From NCBI RefSeq assembly GCF_028453695.1, contig NC_135772.1:3038001-3102000 (forward strand): a stretch of DNA of 64,000 bases. The letters are read 5' to 3'. This document shows, piece by piece, positions 11,140 to 22,850 of this stretch. The first letter of the stretch is position 1, and every line of letters starts with the position of its first letter. The stretch comes from Augochlora pura (lineage: Eukaryota; Arthropoda; Insecta; Hymenoptera; Halictidae). The notes under the pieces are model-generated. The model ran no database searches and was not told where the DNA came from. It worked only from the letters and a program-made list of their open reading frames with translations. A program made the position numbers and the translations under genes.

Positions 11140-11830
11140 GAGCTCGCTTTCTCTCTTGCTTTCTGACACCTCTCGCACATGCACACGAACACATACGCTC
11201 GATCTCTGTCGATCTCGTTCGCGCCGTCTCTCATCTTCTTCTTCTTCGACTTATTCTGCTTCTTTTTCTTCTTTCTCTCTCTTCTATCGCTCATTGTATG
11301 TATGGAAAGCTTAGTTAAATGTTATACAATCTGTTAGTACTATGCGAGATTCCGGTCTACAGGGTGGCTCTCAAGGTATCTGAACACTGCATTGCTCGTG
11401 TGTCTCTGTCTATCTGTCTTCTCTGTTTTCTCTGTCTTTTCTGTATATCTGTCTTCTCAGTATATCTGTCTCCTCCGTCTTCTCTGTTTCCTCTGTCTTT
11501 TCTGTTCTCTCTGTTTTCTTTGTCTTCTCTGTCTTTTCTGTCTTCCATCTGTCTCTCTGTGTCTCTGTCTAACTGTTTTCTATGTCTTCTCTGTATATTT
11601 GTCTTCTCTATCTTCTATCTGTTTCTCTATCTATCTGCCTTCTCTGCCTTCTCTGTCTTTTCTGTCTTTTATGTCTTCTCTGTATACCTGTCTTCTCTGT
11701 CTTCTCATCTGTCTATTAGTCTATCTGTCTCTTTGTCCATCTGTCTATTTGCCTATCTGTTTCTCTGTCTCTCTGTCTTGTCTATCTCTCTGTCTATCCG
11801 TCCCTCCGTCTATCAGTCTATCAGTCCACC
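11008..11830. repeat. Polypyrimidine tract: (CT)n then CTGT-rich degenerate array
   Basis: CT dinucleotide runs occur at 11008-11045 and 11098-11150. From about 11395 to 11830 there is a long, irregular array of TCTGTCT / TTCTCTGT units. Frames over 200 codons across it encode only Ser/Leu/Phe/Cys low complexity and are not genes. Confidence 0.9.
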
Positions 11831-11990
11831 CACCACATTTCCAGATCAAAGAACCTTGGACCAAACGAGCCGAGGACCATCTCTCAAACAACAAAAAGAT
11901 CGACATCTCCTTCCATCCCCAAAAACAAGCGATCTACAACGATCCATACGATTTTTCTCAGGACACCGTTCGAACCAACAATGGTCTTAA

Positions 11991-12231
11991 CCCTTTTTGC
12001 GGACGAGAGCCGACTCTCGGCCGCCACAGCGTTTCGTTTGGCTGGACGAGTGCGAGGCGACGGTCGAACAGTGTTTGTGTTAAGATAATTTGTATATAAA
12101 TTATAGAATTGTATACAATTCCATATAATCGTATACAAATTATATTTTTATCATATCCAAATTAAGATAATTTATATATAAATCGCCTCGTCCTGCCATC
12201 TCGCTTGGTCGAAAAAGTCGTCCGCTAAGGG
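11991..12231. mobile_element. TTAA-flanked MITE, GCGGACGA subtype
   Basis: A 241-bp element lies between TTAA (11987-11990) and TTGA (12232-12235). Its termini are CCCTTTTTGCGGACGA and, inverted, CCCTTAGCGGACGAC, so the inverted repeat differs from the GCACTCG type beyond CCCTT. The interior is AT-rich with near-repeats of AAGATAATTT.TATATAAAT. No coding capacity. Confidence 0.7.
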
Positions 12232-12235
12232 TTGA

Positions 12236-13928
12236 ACCCCATAAACGGCCCTTTGGTTCTAAGTTGCGACGCTTTAACCTCAAAGTTTGTCCACGGCGGA
12301 GCCAGACGCTGGTCAAAGACCAGCTTCGTTAGACAATCGATGGACAGCAAAATTTCTCATCCCGATTGAATCCTCTTTTCCCGATTCAAGGTACATTCTC
12401 TATTTCCGATTCAAGGTATCCTCGATTTCCGATTCAAGGTATCCCGCCGCCCGATGAAATATTAATGAAGTACTCAGACAAAAGTACTCAGACGCGGATG
12501 AAAAATCGAGACGACTTTTATTGCGACGTTATTAAACTCGCGAGACGGTTTTTAAGGTAACTTCCATGCCGAAGGGGGGATTCCTACGGTTTTACGCCGG
12601 GCATTCGTGGATCTTGAACGAGGTGCTTACTAAGTACGGTAAAAGTGCAGTCTTGCATATATTCTGCTGCCTTCCCCCCCCTACCCTTCTCCTTTCCCTT
12701 GTCAGCGAGTCGATAATTGCAGAAACGGGATGCGCGATGACTGAAATATGCGACGCCGAATGATTCCCGGTACCCTTAGCTTTTCGCTACGTTCGCTTTT
12801 GAGGGAATCAAGCGGCGTCGACGTTTATCGGTCTCCTATCCTCCTCTCGCGTCTCCTTTACTCGTCCTGCTCGCTGTTCTTTAAACGCTTCTCTGAACAC
12901 GCGTATCACCATTATATTAGATGATCGCGACTTTGTCCACGTAATTCGATCGCTTTCTGGTACCGCGACGCGAGAAACGCTCTATAGAAACGTTCTAAAA
13001 ATTGCGCAAGGTTTTCGAGGCTCTTTAACCAGTTAGCTGCGACATTTTATTTTGAAGATTAATTTTGTTATGTCCTTCATCGATTACAGTGAGTATACTC
13101 TTGTCGACAGTTGTTCTAGAATTACTTTAACACGTCGAGCAACGCGTCACTCAATTATGGGTGACGCTAATTTTTAACCAATCATGAAAATTCATTTTTA
13201 TTTCAATAGATTTGAACAAAGTGAATTTGAGTAGAATGTTTCGTTCTATTACAATCCCCTAATAATTAAAAAATAATATAGAAATATTCATAAAAATACA
13301 GAAAATAAAAAATAGAAATGTAATGGCATCAATTTTAAATAATAAATTTTTAAATCTAAAAACTCGCTTTATAATCGACTCGAACATCTTTATTAAAAAT
13401 TCAGTATAAAATTGAAATAAAAAATTAGAAATAATTATGACATGTTCAATTCGTTGAAATAAATCGATATACCCCGATCTAATAATAACGTATAAAATTT
13501 ATAGGAAATTGTTTAAGTTACCCGAATTCCAGGCGTTTTACAAAAATTGCAAGAGAAAACATTGAAATAATAATGAAAAATAAAACGCGCGTGAAACGGC
13601 AAGGAATCTGTCGATGGAGTTTCTGTACGATTTCCCCCATTCATAGGGGAATTAATTTCACGTCACCGAGTTCGTTTCATTACAAGCGATCACGGCCCGT
13701 TTATGCCAAACGGGCGCACGAGAAATTTACTTTCGTTATTAATGAAGACCGCACGGATTCCACCGATACGGCGCGGAATTCTATGGGCTTCGTTTAAATT
13801 CGATATAAAACAATGGACGATTCAACGTAAAATTCGGTTTTACGGCTGACTTGACGCGATATCGCTGCTTTTCGATACCACGCGTCTTTCTTTTAAATAA
13901 ATTAGTTGGTTGCAAGCTTTAGTTGCAA
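12236..13928. other. Non-coding; short 26-bp repeat at 12366-12455
   Basis: Three to four copies of a unit with TTCCGATTCAAGGTA occur at 12366-12455. The rest is unremarkable AT-rich sequence with a GC patch near 12550-12900. Open frames here are under 75 codons and unrecognised. Confidence 0.5.
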
Positions 13929-13932
13929 TTAA

Positions 13933-14176
13933 CCCCTTGCCATACTATTATCTTCATAGTTATAAGAATTATCATAATTTCTACTGTAATAATTTTTCAG
14001 AAGGAAAGAGGAAAAATATTTATTACGTTTTTCTATATTTAGTTAAATAGTTAAATAACGATGAGAAGAGGTCAGAATTTTATTTCAGCTTAAAAGAACG
14101 AAATAATATTTATATTTAATAAGATATTAATAGAAATCTCTGTGACGAGGCAGACTCGGCAAAATACAGCAAGGGG
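13933..14176. mobile_element. TTAA-flanked MITE, CCCCTTGC subtype
   Basis: A 244-bp element has ends CCCCTTGC and GCAAGGGG, with TTAA on both sides (13929-13932 and 14177-14180). A subterminal GACGAGGCAGACTCGG lies near the right end. The right-hand TTAA is also the left-hand TTAA of the next element. Confidence 0.75.
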
Positions 14177-14180
14177 TTAA

Positions 14181-14462
14181 CCCTTTGCACTGTAATAACG
14201 AGTCAGACTCGTCACAAAAATTCCATGCAAGGTTTACTAAATATGAATATTATTAATTTCTAAATAATAATATAATAAATAATAGAATTTCTCACTTAAA
14301 TATGAATATCATTAATTTCTTCTAAATCAAATTGAATTTTTCTTTTATTAAAGTTTAAGAACGAAAGTAAATAAAGACAATATAAAAATGCAAAAGTGAT
14401 GTGGTTCTATTAAGATAAATAAGTATTAATCAAAGCAGTGAAAGGAGACATAGTAGAAGGGG
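14181..14462. mobile_element. TTAA-flanked MITE abutting the previous copy
   Basis: A 282-bp element begins CCCTTTGCACTG directly after the shared TTAA (14177-14180) and ends AAGGGG before TTAA (14463-14466). Near the left end is the subterminal palindrome ACGAGTCAGACTCGT (14198-14212). Two elements separated by a single TTAA suggest insertion of one copy into the target duplication of the other. Confidence 0.7.
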
Positions 14463-14689
14463 TTAATAAGACAGTCTATCTTTCCAAATAGTTTCGTGAA
14501 TATTCAATGCGGCGGTCGTTTGTTACACACACGATAATTGATAATGGCTATCGACGCTCTAAATCAGCGGGTCGACAAACAAAATCGCCGATAAAGTTAA
14601 ATCACTCCGTGTAGCATAATTCCCTGTGTTCCGGCGATCAGAATCGCGACGGCAAACAATACGTTATCGGGTTATGTACATGGAAACAG

Positions 14690-15070
14690 TAGAAACTTAA
14701 AAACTAAAATGCTAGAAAATAAAAATTAAAACAATGGAAATTGGAAAGTGAAACATTAAACATTAGGAATTAAAAACTAGAAAATGAAAATTAAAACACT
14801 GGAAACTAGAAAGTAAAACACTAAAAATTAGAAATTAAAAACTTGAAACTAAAGATTGAAATATTAAAAATTAGAAACTAAAGAATAAAATACTAAAAAC
14901 CTAAAATATTAAAAATTAAAATACTAAAATCCTAAAATACTAAAATACTAAAAACTAAAATACTAAAATACTAAAAACTAAAATATTAAAATACTAAAAT
15001 CCTAAAAATTAAAATACTAAAATCCTAAAAATTAAAACACTAAAAACTAAAAATTAAAACACTAAAATCT
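14690..15070. repeat. A-rich irregular tandem repeat (AAAATACTAAAA type)
   Basis: Low-complexity sequence built from ACTAAAA, AATTAAAA and ATACTAAA modules of variable spacing. It degrades at the left into longer units (about 14690-14870). Confidence 0.85.
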
Positions 15071-15454
15071 GCCCTTCTAAAAATCGCACCAAAAATGCAT
15101 ATCTACTTTTACAACGCGTTTATCGTAACCTTGTCGACGCTACAATTTCGAGAAAACCAGCTTCGGTCTTTTCTCCTCGGTTAGGGCGTCTTCGATTCCC
15201 CGATATGGAGAAAATAAAAGAAGGAACACGTAAAAAATATCACGGATCATCTGACATCCTTTCTATAATACAAAGTTTGTCGACAAAAGGGGATGGAACC
15301 GGTTTAAAAACGCCATCAAATTATTCACGCTCGCGCGTCCCTTTCGAAAGGTTACTCTCCAGTTCCGCTACTGGACAAAGTGACAAGAAGAAAGTTGACG
15401 GGTCAGAGCGTCGTCTGCCATTTCACGCGATGCCCGATACCACGCTCCTGGCAT

Positions 15455-15915
15455 TAAACAGTAATAAAAAGAATTATATAACGTCGATGAGAACACATCT
15501 TCCTGATATAATTTAAAAATAGCCATGTGCTTACTAAAAATCGNATATTAAAACAAACAAAAAAACNACTAAGTCTCCTCTGAATTTTCAAAGCTTATCT
15601 CCTAGGCAAATTACTTAATTTATTTATAATAATGAAGACTAAAAATCGGACGTTAGAACAAAAAAAAAAANGACTAAGTCTCCTCTGAATTTTCCAATGA
15701 ATTTCCGAATTTTCTGGCATTAAACAATAATAAAAAAAATTGTATAACGTCGANGAGAACAATCNTCTAAAAATAGCCATGTGTCTACTAAAAATCGGAC
15801 ATTNAAACAAAAAAAAAAANGTAACCACGTCTCNTCTNAATTTTCAAAGCCTATCNCCTACGTAAATNACTTNATTTATTTATAACAACAAAGCCTATAA
15901 ATCGCCTTGTTAAAN
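15455..15915. repeat. 260-bp tandem duplication with ambiguous bases
   Basis: GGCATTAAACA.TAATAAAAA..ATT.TATAACGTCGA occurs at about 15450 and again near 15717. The modules CTAAAAATCGGAC and TAAGTCTCCTCTGAATTTTC also recur. Numerous N bases suggest a collapsed or poorly resolved repeat in the assembly. Confidence 0.75.
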
Positions 15916-15999
15916 ATATAAACGCTGCTGCACTGTCTTCATCGCGCCTAAAACTATATAAAGCGTACTTAAAAGTATATATCGCATTTTTCGCTGCAG

Positions 16000-16720
16000 C
16001 GAAGTNANNTTTGTAATCGGACCAGCACAAGGAAGTCCACNNAACTNCCGCGCGCGATCACGAGATTCCCTCGGGAGCCGGGAACATCCCGCGATAAATC
16101 TCGCGCCGGCGAACGCGGCGCCGCGGAAGTAAGAGAGGGGGAGGAGGAGGGTGTTCGGCCGCGATCCTTCGACAACTTTGCCAAGGTTAGGTCTAACTTT
16201 TCTCTAGGCAAAAGTCGGTGGAAGCGGCGTTGCATACGCGTTCTATAAACCGGGTCGTCGAATCGGGATAGACGGCGTAGAGGAACGTGTCACCGGGTGA
16301 CCCGCTCCGCGAACTCGGAAACGCGCGCGTCGCGCCCCGAACTGGGGTAGTAGGAACAGTTCTCTCGCGCGATCGGCGGGTAGGGGTTGGTAGGCGTAGG
16401 CCTGACGCACACACACCCACCACGCCAGGGGTCCCGTACACAACGGCGGCTCATCGGGGTGGGTTGCACGTATCGGGTCGAGGGTGGAAGCGCTAACAAG
16501 CGTTCACATGTCGATACAGTCGAGGACAAAATTCGAAGGAGTTGCGAGCGAGCGACTCTCCTTCTTCGGTGTTACGCAACCCCTCGTGTCGCGGCAGTTA
16601 TGTAACGCTGATCTGACACGTTTTCCCAGCGGCCGCTCTCTTGCCCGCGCGGAGTGTGTCAAAAACTGTGATCAGGTAGAAGTACTTGTTACGGAACGCT
16701 GGTCGATTGCGATCTATTGT
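16000..16720. other. CpG-rich island, no supported gene
   Basis: GC-rich sequence has overlapping open frames of 60-80 codons on both strands, with no domain and no agreement between frames. The segment around 16500-16540, read in reverse (AAATTTTGTC..GACTGTAT), resembles 21384-21410 and may be part of a dispersed repeat. Confidence 0.5.
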
Positions 16721-18149
16721 TGAAACAGCGGATAAAAGAATAGCTACACGGCGTGTAAAAGTGTATGGAAACATTTTTACTGGTAGCTTTGGACGTTGTT
16801 CTTTGGGGATCTGTTCATATAAATTCTGTTATATAACAGTCAGCTGTAAAAGAATTATTTTTTCCAGTAAAGGTATGTCTAAGCGAAGTTACTGTTCCAT
16901 ATTGGATACTTGGATTTTCTCTTTGCAACGATTTATGGAACACTAGTTAAAGATAACTTAATACAATTATTTTCTACATAAATATAACGTATAATATGTT
17001 ATACAAATCTTGCACGAATACAAGATATAATAATTAAGTAATTGAGAATAATAAAAATAATTAATATATAAAAATAGTTAATATATAAAAATAATTAAGT
17101 AATTTAGAATTTGTGCGAATGTCTCGTTTGTCGAGAAATGGGACACAGAAGAGAATAAACATTTTGTTTTACAGCTGACATTGTATAACAATTTTTACGC
17201 GAGTGGATTTATAAAGAACAATGTTCCAAAATATGGCTAGAATTTTTACATCCACTTTCGTACGCTCTGTATATTTTTTAATGCATTGTTTGCGCCACTG
17301 TTCCAGATTAGGGCCACTATTGAGAGGTGTTTCATAATAGGTACAAAACTACCCCCTTGCAACGCGATCTTTTAAAAACGCGTCGACGCTTCTTCAGCAT
17401 CGCTTCTTTAATTCACAAAATTATATACCATAGGCTTTATACCAGTTTATACCAGTTACTAAATAAAGGAATCAATAAATAATTAAATAGACAGTTAAAT
17501 AAATAAATAAAATAGGAACTTCCTCGCTTAAACTCTGACTAATACTGAACAGTTATTCTTCACTTTTCTGTCTTCCCAGAGCCAATTAATAAAATTTGAA
17601 AATTCCTACTATTTTTATAGTAGGTAGAATGATAGTATAGTACTTTTCTCGCAGTCTAAAAAAATAATTAAATCGCAGTATAATAAATAACTAAACCGCA
17701 GACTCGTCGTTTATAAATCCGTCTCTGATGCGAAAGAAACGTAATTGCCAATCGCGGCGACAGTTTTACCGCAAATCGTTGAACAACGGCGCGGACCGTG
17801 GTATATACTTTTACAGAGAATTATCTGATAAGAAGGAGAACAGGTAGACGCGAAACAATTAACCCAATTAACGGTGAAATAACGAACCCATTAACGGCGA
17901 ACAAATTAACCCAGTTAATGTCCAATTCATCTTTCGACTCGCGGATAATAGAAACCCGGTGCGTTCCCGTTTCTGGAATGCAAGCACCGTCGACAAGTTA
18001 ATCGCGAATCACCTGACAATATAGATAAACGACACTGTACTGAAAACGCTTAATTATTCTCTACCATATAGTGATCGATTTATGACAAAGATTAGTATTT
18101 TTAATGTTAGAGAAAGATTTGGAGAATTTAATAAGATCGATTAATTTCG
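16721..18149. other. AT-rich non-coding sequence
   Basis: I see no gene, RNA gene or clear repeat array. Frames are short and stop-rich. Confidence 0.5.
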
Positions 18150-18720
18150 ATTTATTGAAATTGCTAAAGAAAAGAAAGCGACTCCTATTTTTTAGGATGG
18201 ATGCAGATAATTTATATTTTATATATTATAAACTTTGGAGACGAGCAAGGAATTTAATATGAAATATAATATAATATAAAAATGCTCAGACATTGCATAG
18301 CATAATTTTACATAATTTCGACTTATCGAAATAATTAAGAAAAGAAAGCAATATTTACGCGACTCCTATTTTTTACAATAAATGCAGATAATTTATATTT
18401 TATATATTACAAGCTTTAGAAATGAGTAACGAACTCAATATAATATATAATATAATAATAAGATGCTCAGACTTTGCATAGCATAATTTCACACAATAAA
18501 AATTGATAATTTGCAACATATTAAAATTATTAAAGAAAAGAAAGCAATATTTATGCAACTCCTATCATTTTACAATAGATGCAGACAATTCATATTTAAT
18601 ATGTTATAAACTAGCTTTGAAAAAGAATAACGAACTCAACATAAATTATAATATAATAAAAAAAGTGCTCAGACTTTGCCTAGCATAATTTCACAAAACA
18701 AAAGAACAATCACGTCTCGA
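18150..18720. repeat. ~180-200-bp tandem repeat, three copies
   Basis: The motif GACTCCTATTTTTTA and its variants recurs at about 18180, 18361 and 18559. Each is followed by TGCAGATAATTTATATTT, an ATA-rich stretch and GCTCAGAC.TTGC.TAGCATAATTT. This is a long-unit minisatellite in otherwise AT-rich DNA. Confidence 0.85.
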
Positions 18721-19254
18721 TTCACGAAACAATATTTAAGCCCCGTTCACCCGTAAATCCGTCATACATTATCGTTTATTAATATCGCTTTTCTCGTATC
18801 GTTGACGCGAATCATTAGTCATTTCATTTATCTTTCACGCCCGAAGATCTCTATATTCAGGGAATAAATTCCACGCACTCGCGACTCCCTCCGCTACTCT
18901 CTTCTTTTCCCCATGGAATATGGTTTCCGCGTTTCATGGAAACGTTTTTATCGGCCGATTCAAGAGAGAGACATCGAGAGGGATTTTCCCGGAATAAATG
19001 AATATTAAGATATTCTTGCGGCAACCGTAGCGTAAGAATCGATATAATCCGGCGCACGCGAGCATTTCGCGAACGTCATTTAATTATTCACACCTTCCGT
19101 CAGCGGACGCGCGCGCGCGCGCGCTCGACGCGACTCGACTAATTCGACTGGGTTTAAATTAGCCACGCGTTTAAATTATCGAGCCGTGCGACCGGAGTTC
19201 TAACTCTTTATCCGTCGCGGATATATTAAATCGGTTTTCGATGGTACGACGTAT

Positions 19255-19870
19255 TTTCTTTTATTGTTGCAGATTATCTTGTTGCAGATTTGAATGTTAC
19301 AGACTTATATATTGCAGATTCTTATGTTGCAGATTTATTGATTTTAATATTGTTGGTTTCGATGTTAGTAATTTTGATATTACTGATTTCAATGTTATTG
19401 ATTTCTATGTTATTAATTTTTATATTACTGATTTCCATATTTCTGATTTCGATATTTTACTGAGTTGTATACTACTGATTTCAATATTATTAATTTTAAT
19501 ATTACTGATTTCAATATTATTAATTTTTATATTACTGATTTCCATATTTCTGATTTCGATATTTTACTGAGTTGTATACTACTGATTTCAATATTATTAA
19601 TTTTAATATTACTGATTTCAATATTATTAATTTTAATATTACTGATTTCCATATTATTCATTGCTATATTATTAATTTTGATATTATTGATTTCCATATT
19701 ACTGATTTCGATAGCACTGATTTCAAAATTACCAATTTCAATATTATTAATTTCCATATTACCAATTTCTATATTTCACGCTCCTATATTACCATTTTCA
19801 ATATTACCAATTTCCAAAATAATCAATTCCTATATTCCACACTCCGAGATTACAAATTTCAATTTTCCAA
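19255..19870. repeat. 15-bp tandem array (ACTGATTTCAATATT / ATTAATTTTAATATT)
   Basis: Alternating 15-bp units form 30-bp dimers. A longer block (about 19455-19565) is repeated next to itself. The 5-codon period keeps Ile/Leu/Asn-rich frames open on both strands; these are not genes. Homogenisation is best in the middle and decays toward 19850. Confidence 0.9.
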
Positions 19871-20099
19871 TTTCTCCAATTACATTAACAATAAAATATA
19901 TCCTATTTTCTCCGCAATGCCACAAAGGCGTCGTTTCTGTCACTCTTTGCCGAGTGCTTACTGTGCTCAAAAATTTTTGCGTGCAACTCTCGCAAGCCTA
20001 ATCTTCGTCGCGACAAGAAGCTAATAACGAATCGCAGCGACCGCTTATTTTTTCGCCGGCCTAACACATTGCGGTTTAATTATACGCGTCGTTGGAACG

Positions 20100-20226
20100 G
20101 CAGCCATTAAAAAAGTACCAATAATAATCGTGGGGGTGGCCAACGCGGCGGCGGTATGTTTTCGTTCGTGCATTACGGCAATGAAGTTTCGCAAAATCTG
20201 ATCGCGTTTGGTCGCAGAGCCGGCAG
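20100..20226 (+). repeat. Copy 1 of a ~120-bp duplicated segment
   Basis: CATTAAAAAAGTACCAATAA, then TTCGTGCA..., GGCAATGAAGTTTCGCAAAA, TCTGATC and CCGGCAG match 21213-21330 in the same order and orientation with small indels. The function is unknown. The AATGAAGTTTCG block is the best-kept part. Confidence 0.75.
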
Positions 20227-21212
20227 GATAAAAACCAAAATGAAGGAGTTCTCTACAGATGCAAGATTTGCGGACGAAATTAAGTAAGAATTAGCTTCTG
20301 TTAATTTGTAAATTTACCTGTGATTTTATTTTCTATTTATAGTGTTCGAGATCCTTGGTTTAATTCCTAGATTGCTAAACATTTTCTTGATCTATTGTTA
20401 AAGGAAATCAAACATTTATTTTTTCAGCAATTTTTAGAAATAGCAATATTTAATTAATATGTAATTTATAATAATATTTGTGGGTGTTCTGAAATCCTTT
20501 TGACCTTTCTATTAGGGCTCAATCTACTGATCTTTGTCATGAATATATTAATTCGTAGTTTAGTAATTGTTTTTACTGAAAGTGTTAGGAATAGTAGCAA
20601 TTTTGGTACTGAATTCTGTGATAGTACAAAATATATACTTATGCTCTTTATTTGTTTTTTTTGAGTTAATAATTTCGAAATTGAGATTTTCTAATTTGGC
20701 TCCCTTTAGACGAGTTTTTTTTAAAAAGACAGCTCAGCATATAAAATTCAATACTACCCATATATAACACCAGTACCCTTATTAAATAGCACCTTTTCAA
20801 ATAATTAAAAATTGACTTAGAAATTAAATAAAATTAAATCGCGCCCAAGCTATACATATCTACTACCCCTATATTATATATTACCAATTTTTAATTCTCT
20901 AAACTCTGTCTCCTTCTATTTTTTCCCCTTTTTACAAATAATCTCTTCCAAAGCAATATACACATTAATCATCAACCATTTATCTCCTTTAAATAAAATC
21001 GCTTCCACTAAAAAATTATAATGTTTAAAAAAGGAAATAATTCTCACCCTACTCGCTGCTAAAATTCTATAACGAAGGGGTTGAACTCCCCATCGAATTA
21101 AAAGAAGCTACTACTCGTCTCTTAAATTACATTCAAAATCTTCTAACCAAGTCTATCACACGATATAACAGTCGCGAAGTACATTTCCTTGTGTTCGTAC
21201 AAGGAAAAGGGT
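20227..21212. other. AT-rich non-coding sequence
   Basis: Nothing recognisable lies between the two copies of the duplicated segment; the one 66-codon frame (20567-20767) has no motif. Confidence 0.5.
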
Positions 21213-21330
21213 TGGCCGCATTAAAAAGTACCAATAATCGGACACATAGAACAGCCGTTACGTTTCCCGGTTCGTGCAGTCCCGCAATGAAGTTTCGTAA
21301 AATCTGATCACATTAGCGTCGACCGGCAGC
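21213..21330 (+). repeat. Copy 2 of the ~120-bp duplicated segment
   Basis: Partner of 20100-20226, about 1.1 kb away in direct orientation. It shares TTAAAAAGTACCAATAAT, TTCGTGCAGT and AATGAAGTTTCGTAAAATCT. It leads straight into a CpG-rich island (21330-21800). Confidence 0.75.
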
Positions 21331-21984
21331 GGTGGGGAGGGTGAAACGGCCGTGGCTCGTCATCGAGGCTCGAATCAACGTCCAGCAAAATTTTGTCCGA
21401 GACTGTATGTAGGTCGCGTAGGTGGGAGGCTCTGCCCGGTTGTATCGGTTGCACGTGTAGGCGTGCCGGCCTACGCTTAGAATTGCGCAGGTGGGCGTGA
21501 CTTGGGGCGGCGCCAGGTGAATACACCCCTGACCTCGGGTTCCGCAAACTCCACGCGTGTGACTTCGAACCTGTGTATAGTATATGTATACGTATATATC
21601 GGCTTTCGATTCGCCGGCCACACGCGGCTAAGAATCATCGATATTCTTCCGTGCGCGGCGAACAAGCCGCTTCCTCCATTCCTACGGGTCAGTTGTCCCG
21701 TTTTGTCGTCTTCCACGTAATCCACCCTTTGCCCCCTCCCCTCCCCTCCCCCCGTATACTTCCGTTCGCCACCGTCGTCGGTTCGCCACGGAACTTCCTG
21801 CCGTTTTAATCGATATGGATATACGATGCACAAAGTGGATCGAACGGCACTGATATGGAACGCTTTTTCTTCGGGATTCAACCCTTTCCTGTGTCGTTGG
21901 AGAAGTTCTAAGATTACTACCCCTTTCACTGGTAACAGTTAATTTTAATTGCTAATGTAACAAAATTTAAAAAATGTTTTAAAT
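21331..21984. other. CpG-rich island, no supported gene
   Basis: Overlapping frames on both strands (up to 150 codons on the minus strand, 21477-21929) disagree with one another and carry no recognisable domain. A C-rich run occurs at 21730-21755. Confidence 0.45.
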
Positions 21985-22235
21985 TTCTATGGATTTCGAC
22001 GAAGTAAAGCTTTTGCTATATTTCGTGCTAAATACAAAAAATCCTAAAAAGTCCGTGAAGCTATTTACTCGACGTAGTAAAGCTTGCTATACTACATTGT
22101 TGCTAAATTCATTTTTTAATCAGGACTTCCGAGGCAAAAATTCCAACAATATATCTAACGCCTGTTACATTTGTAAAATCTGCTTTTTGTTTCTTGTATT
22201 CCGTGCTTATAATTTTGTATAACAATTTCTCGTAG

Positions 22236-22850
22236 CACAGTAATTGGTTCCACTGTCATGATTGCGCACATCGGTAATTATAATACATAGGAATTTTAGA
22301 TTATTAGAAATAGTTAACCCTTAGCCAAAAATTGCTGTGCTATTCTTCAAATTTCATTCTAATAGCATCAAGCTTGTTTATAATTCTTCTTGTTCCTCAT
22401 GTCCAATGCTCATAATTTTATATAGCAATTTTTCGAGCCACAGTAACTGGCTTCACTGTTATAATAGTAAAATATCGATAATTATAATCGATAGAAATGA
22501 TTAAAAATCGTTAAATAATAATCGCCAATATTAATAAACATCAATATTTAAATATCAAAAATTTTGGGGGTTGTTTTCACCCCTTTGGTCAATTTTTCAA
22601 AGCACAGTAAATGGTACCACCGTCATAATTATAAATATTGGTAATTATAATCGATAGAAATGATTAAAAATCGTTAAATAATAATCGCTAATATTAATAA
22701 ACATCAATATTTAAATATAAAAAATTTTGGGGTTTACTTTCACCCCTTTGGTCAATTTTTCAAAGCACAGTAAATGGTACCACCGTCATAATGATAAATA
22801 TCAATAATTATAGTCGCTATAAATGATTAAAAATTCTTCAATAATAATCG
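22236..22850. repeat. ~163-bp tandem repeat, four copies
   Basis: CACAGTAA.TGGTACCACCGTCATAAT recurs at 22236, 22439, 22603 and 22766 (periods 203, 164 and 163). Units two and three also contain GGGGTT..TTTCACCCCTTTGG, which resembles the ends of the element at 24191-24322. A lone CCCTTAGCC after TTAA (22314-22317) may be a piggyBac-like solo end. Confidence 0.85.

Noticed and set aside
11319..12099. Plus frames of 223 and 235 codons rich in Ser, Leu, Cys and Phe
   Set aside because: They translate a degenerate CTGT pyrimidine tract in two phases at once.
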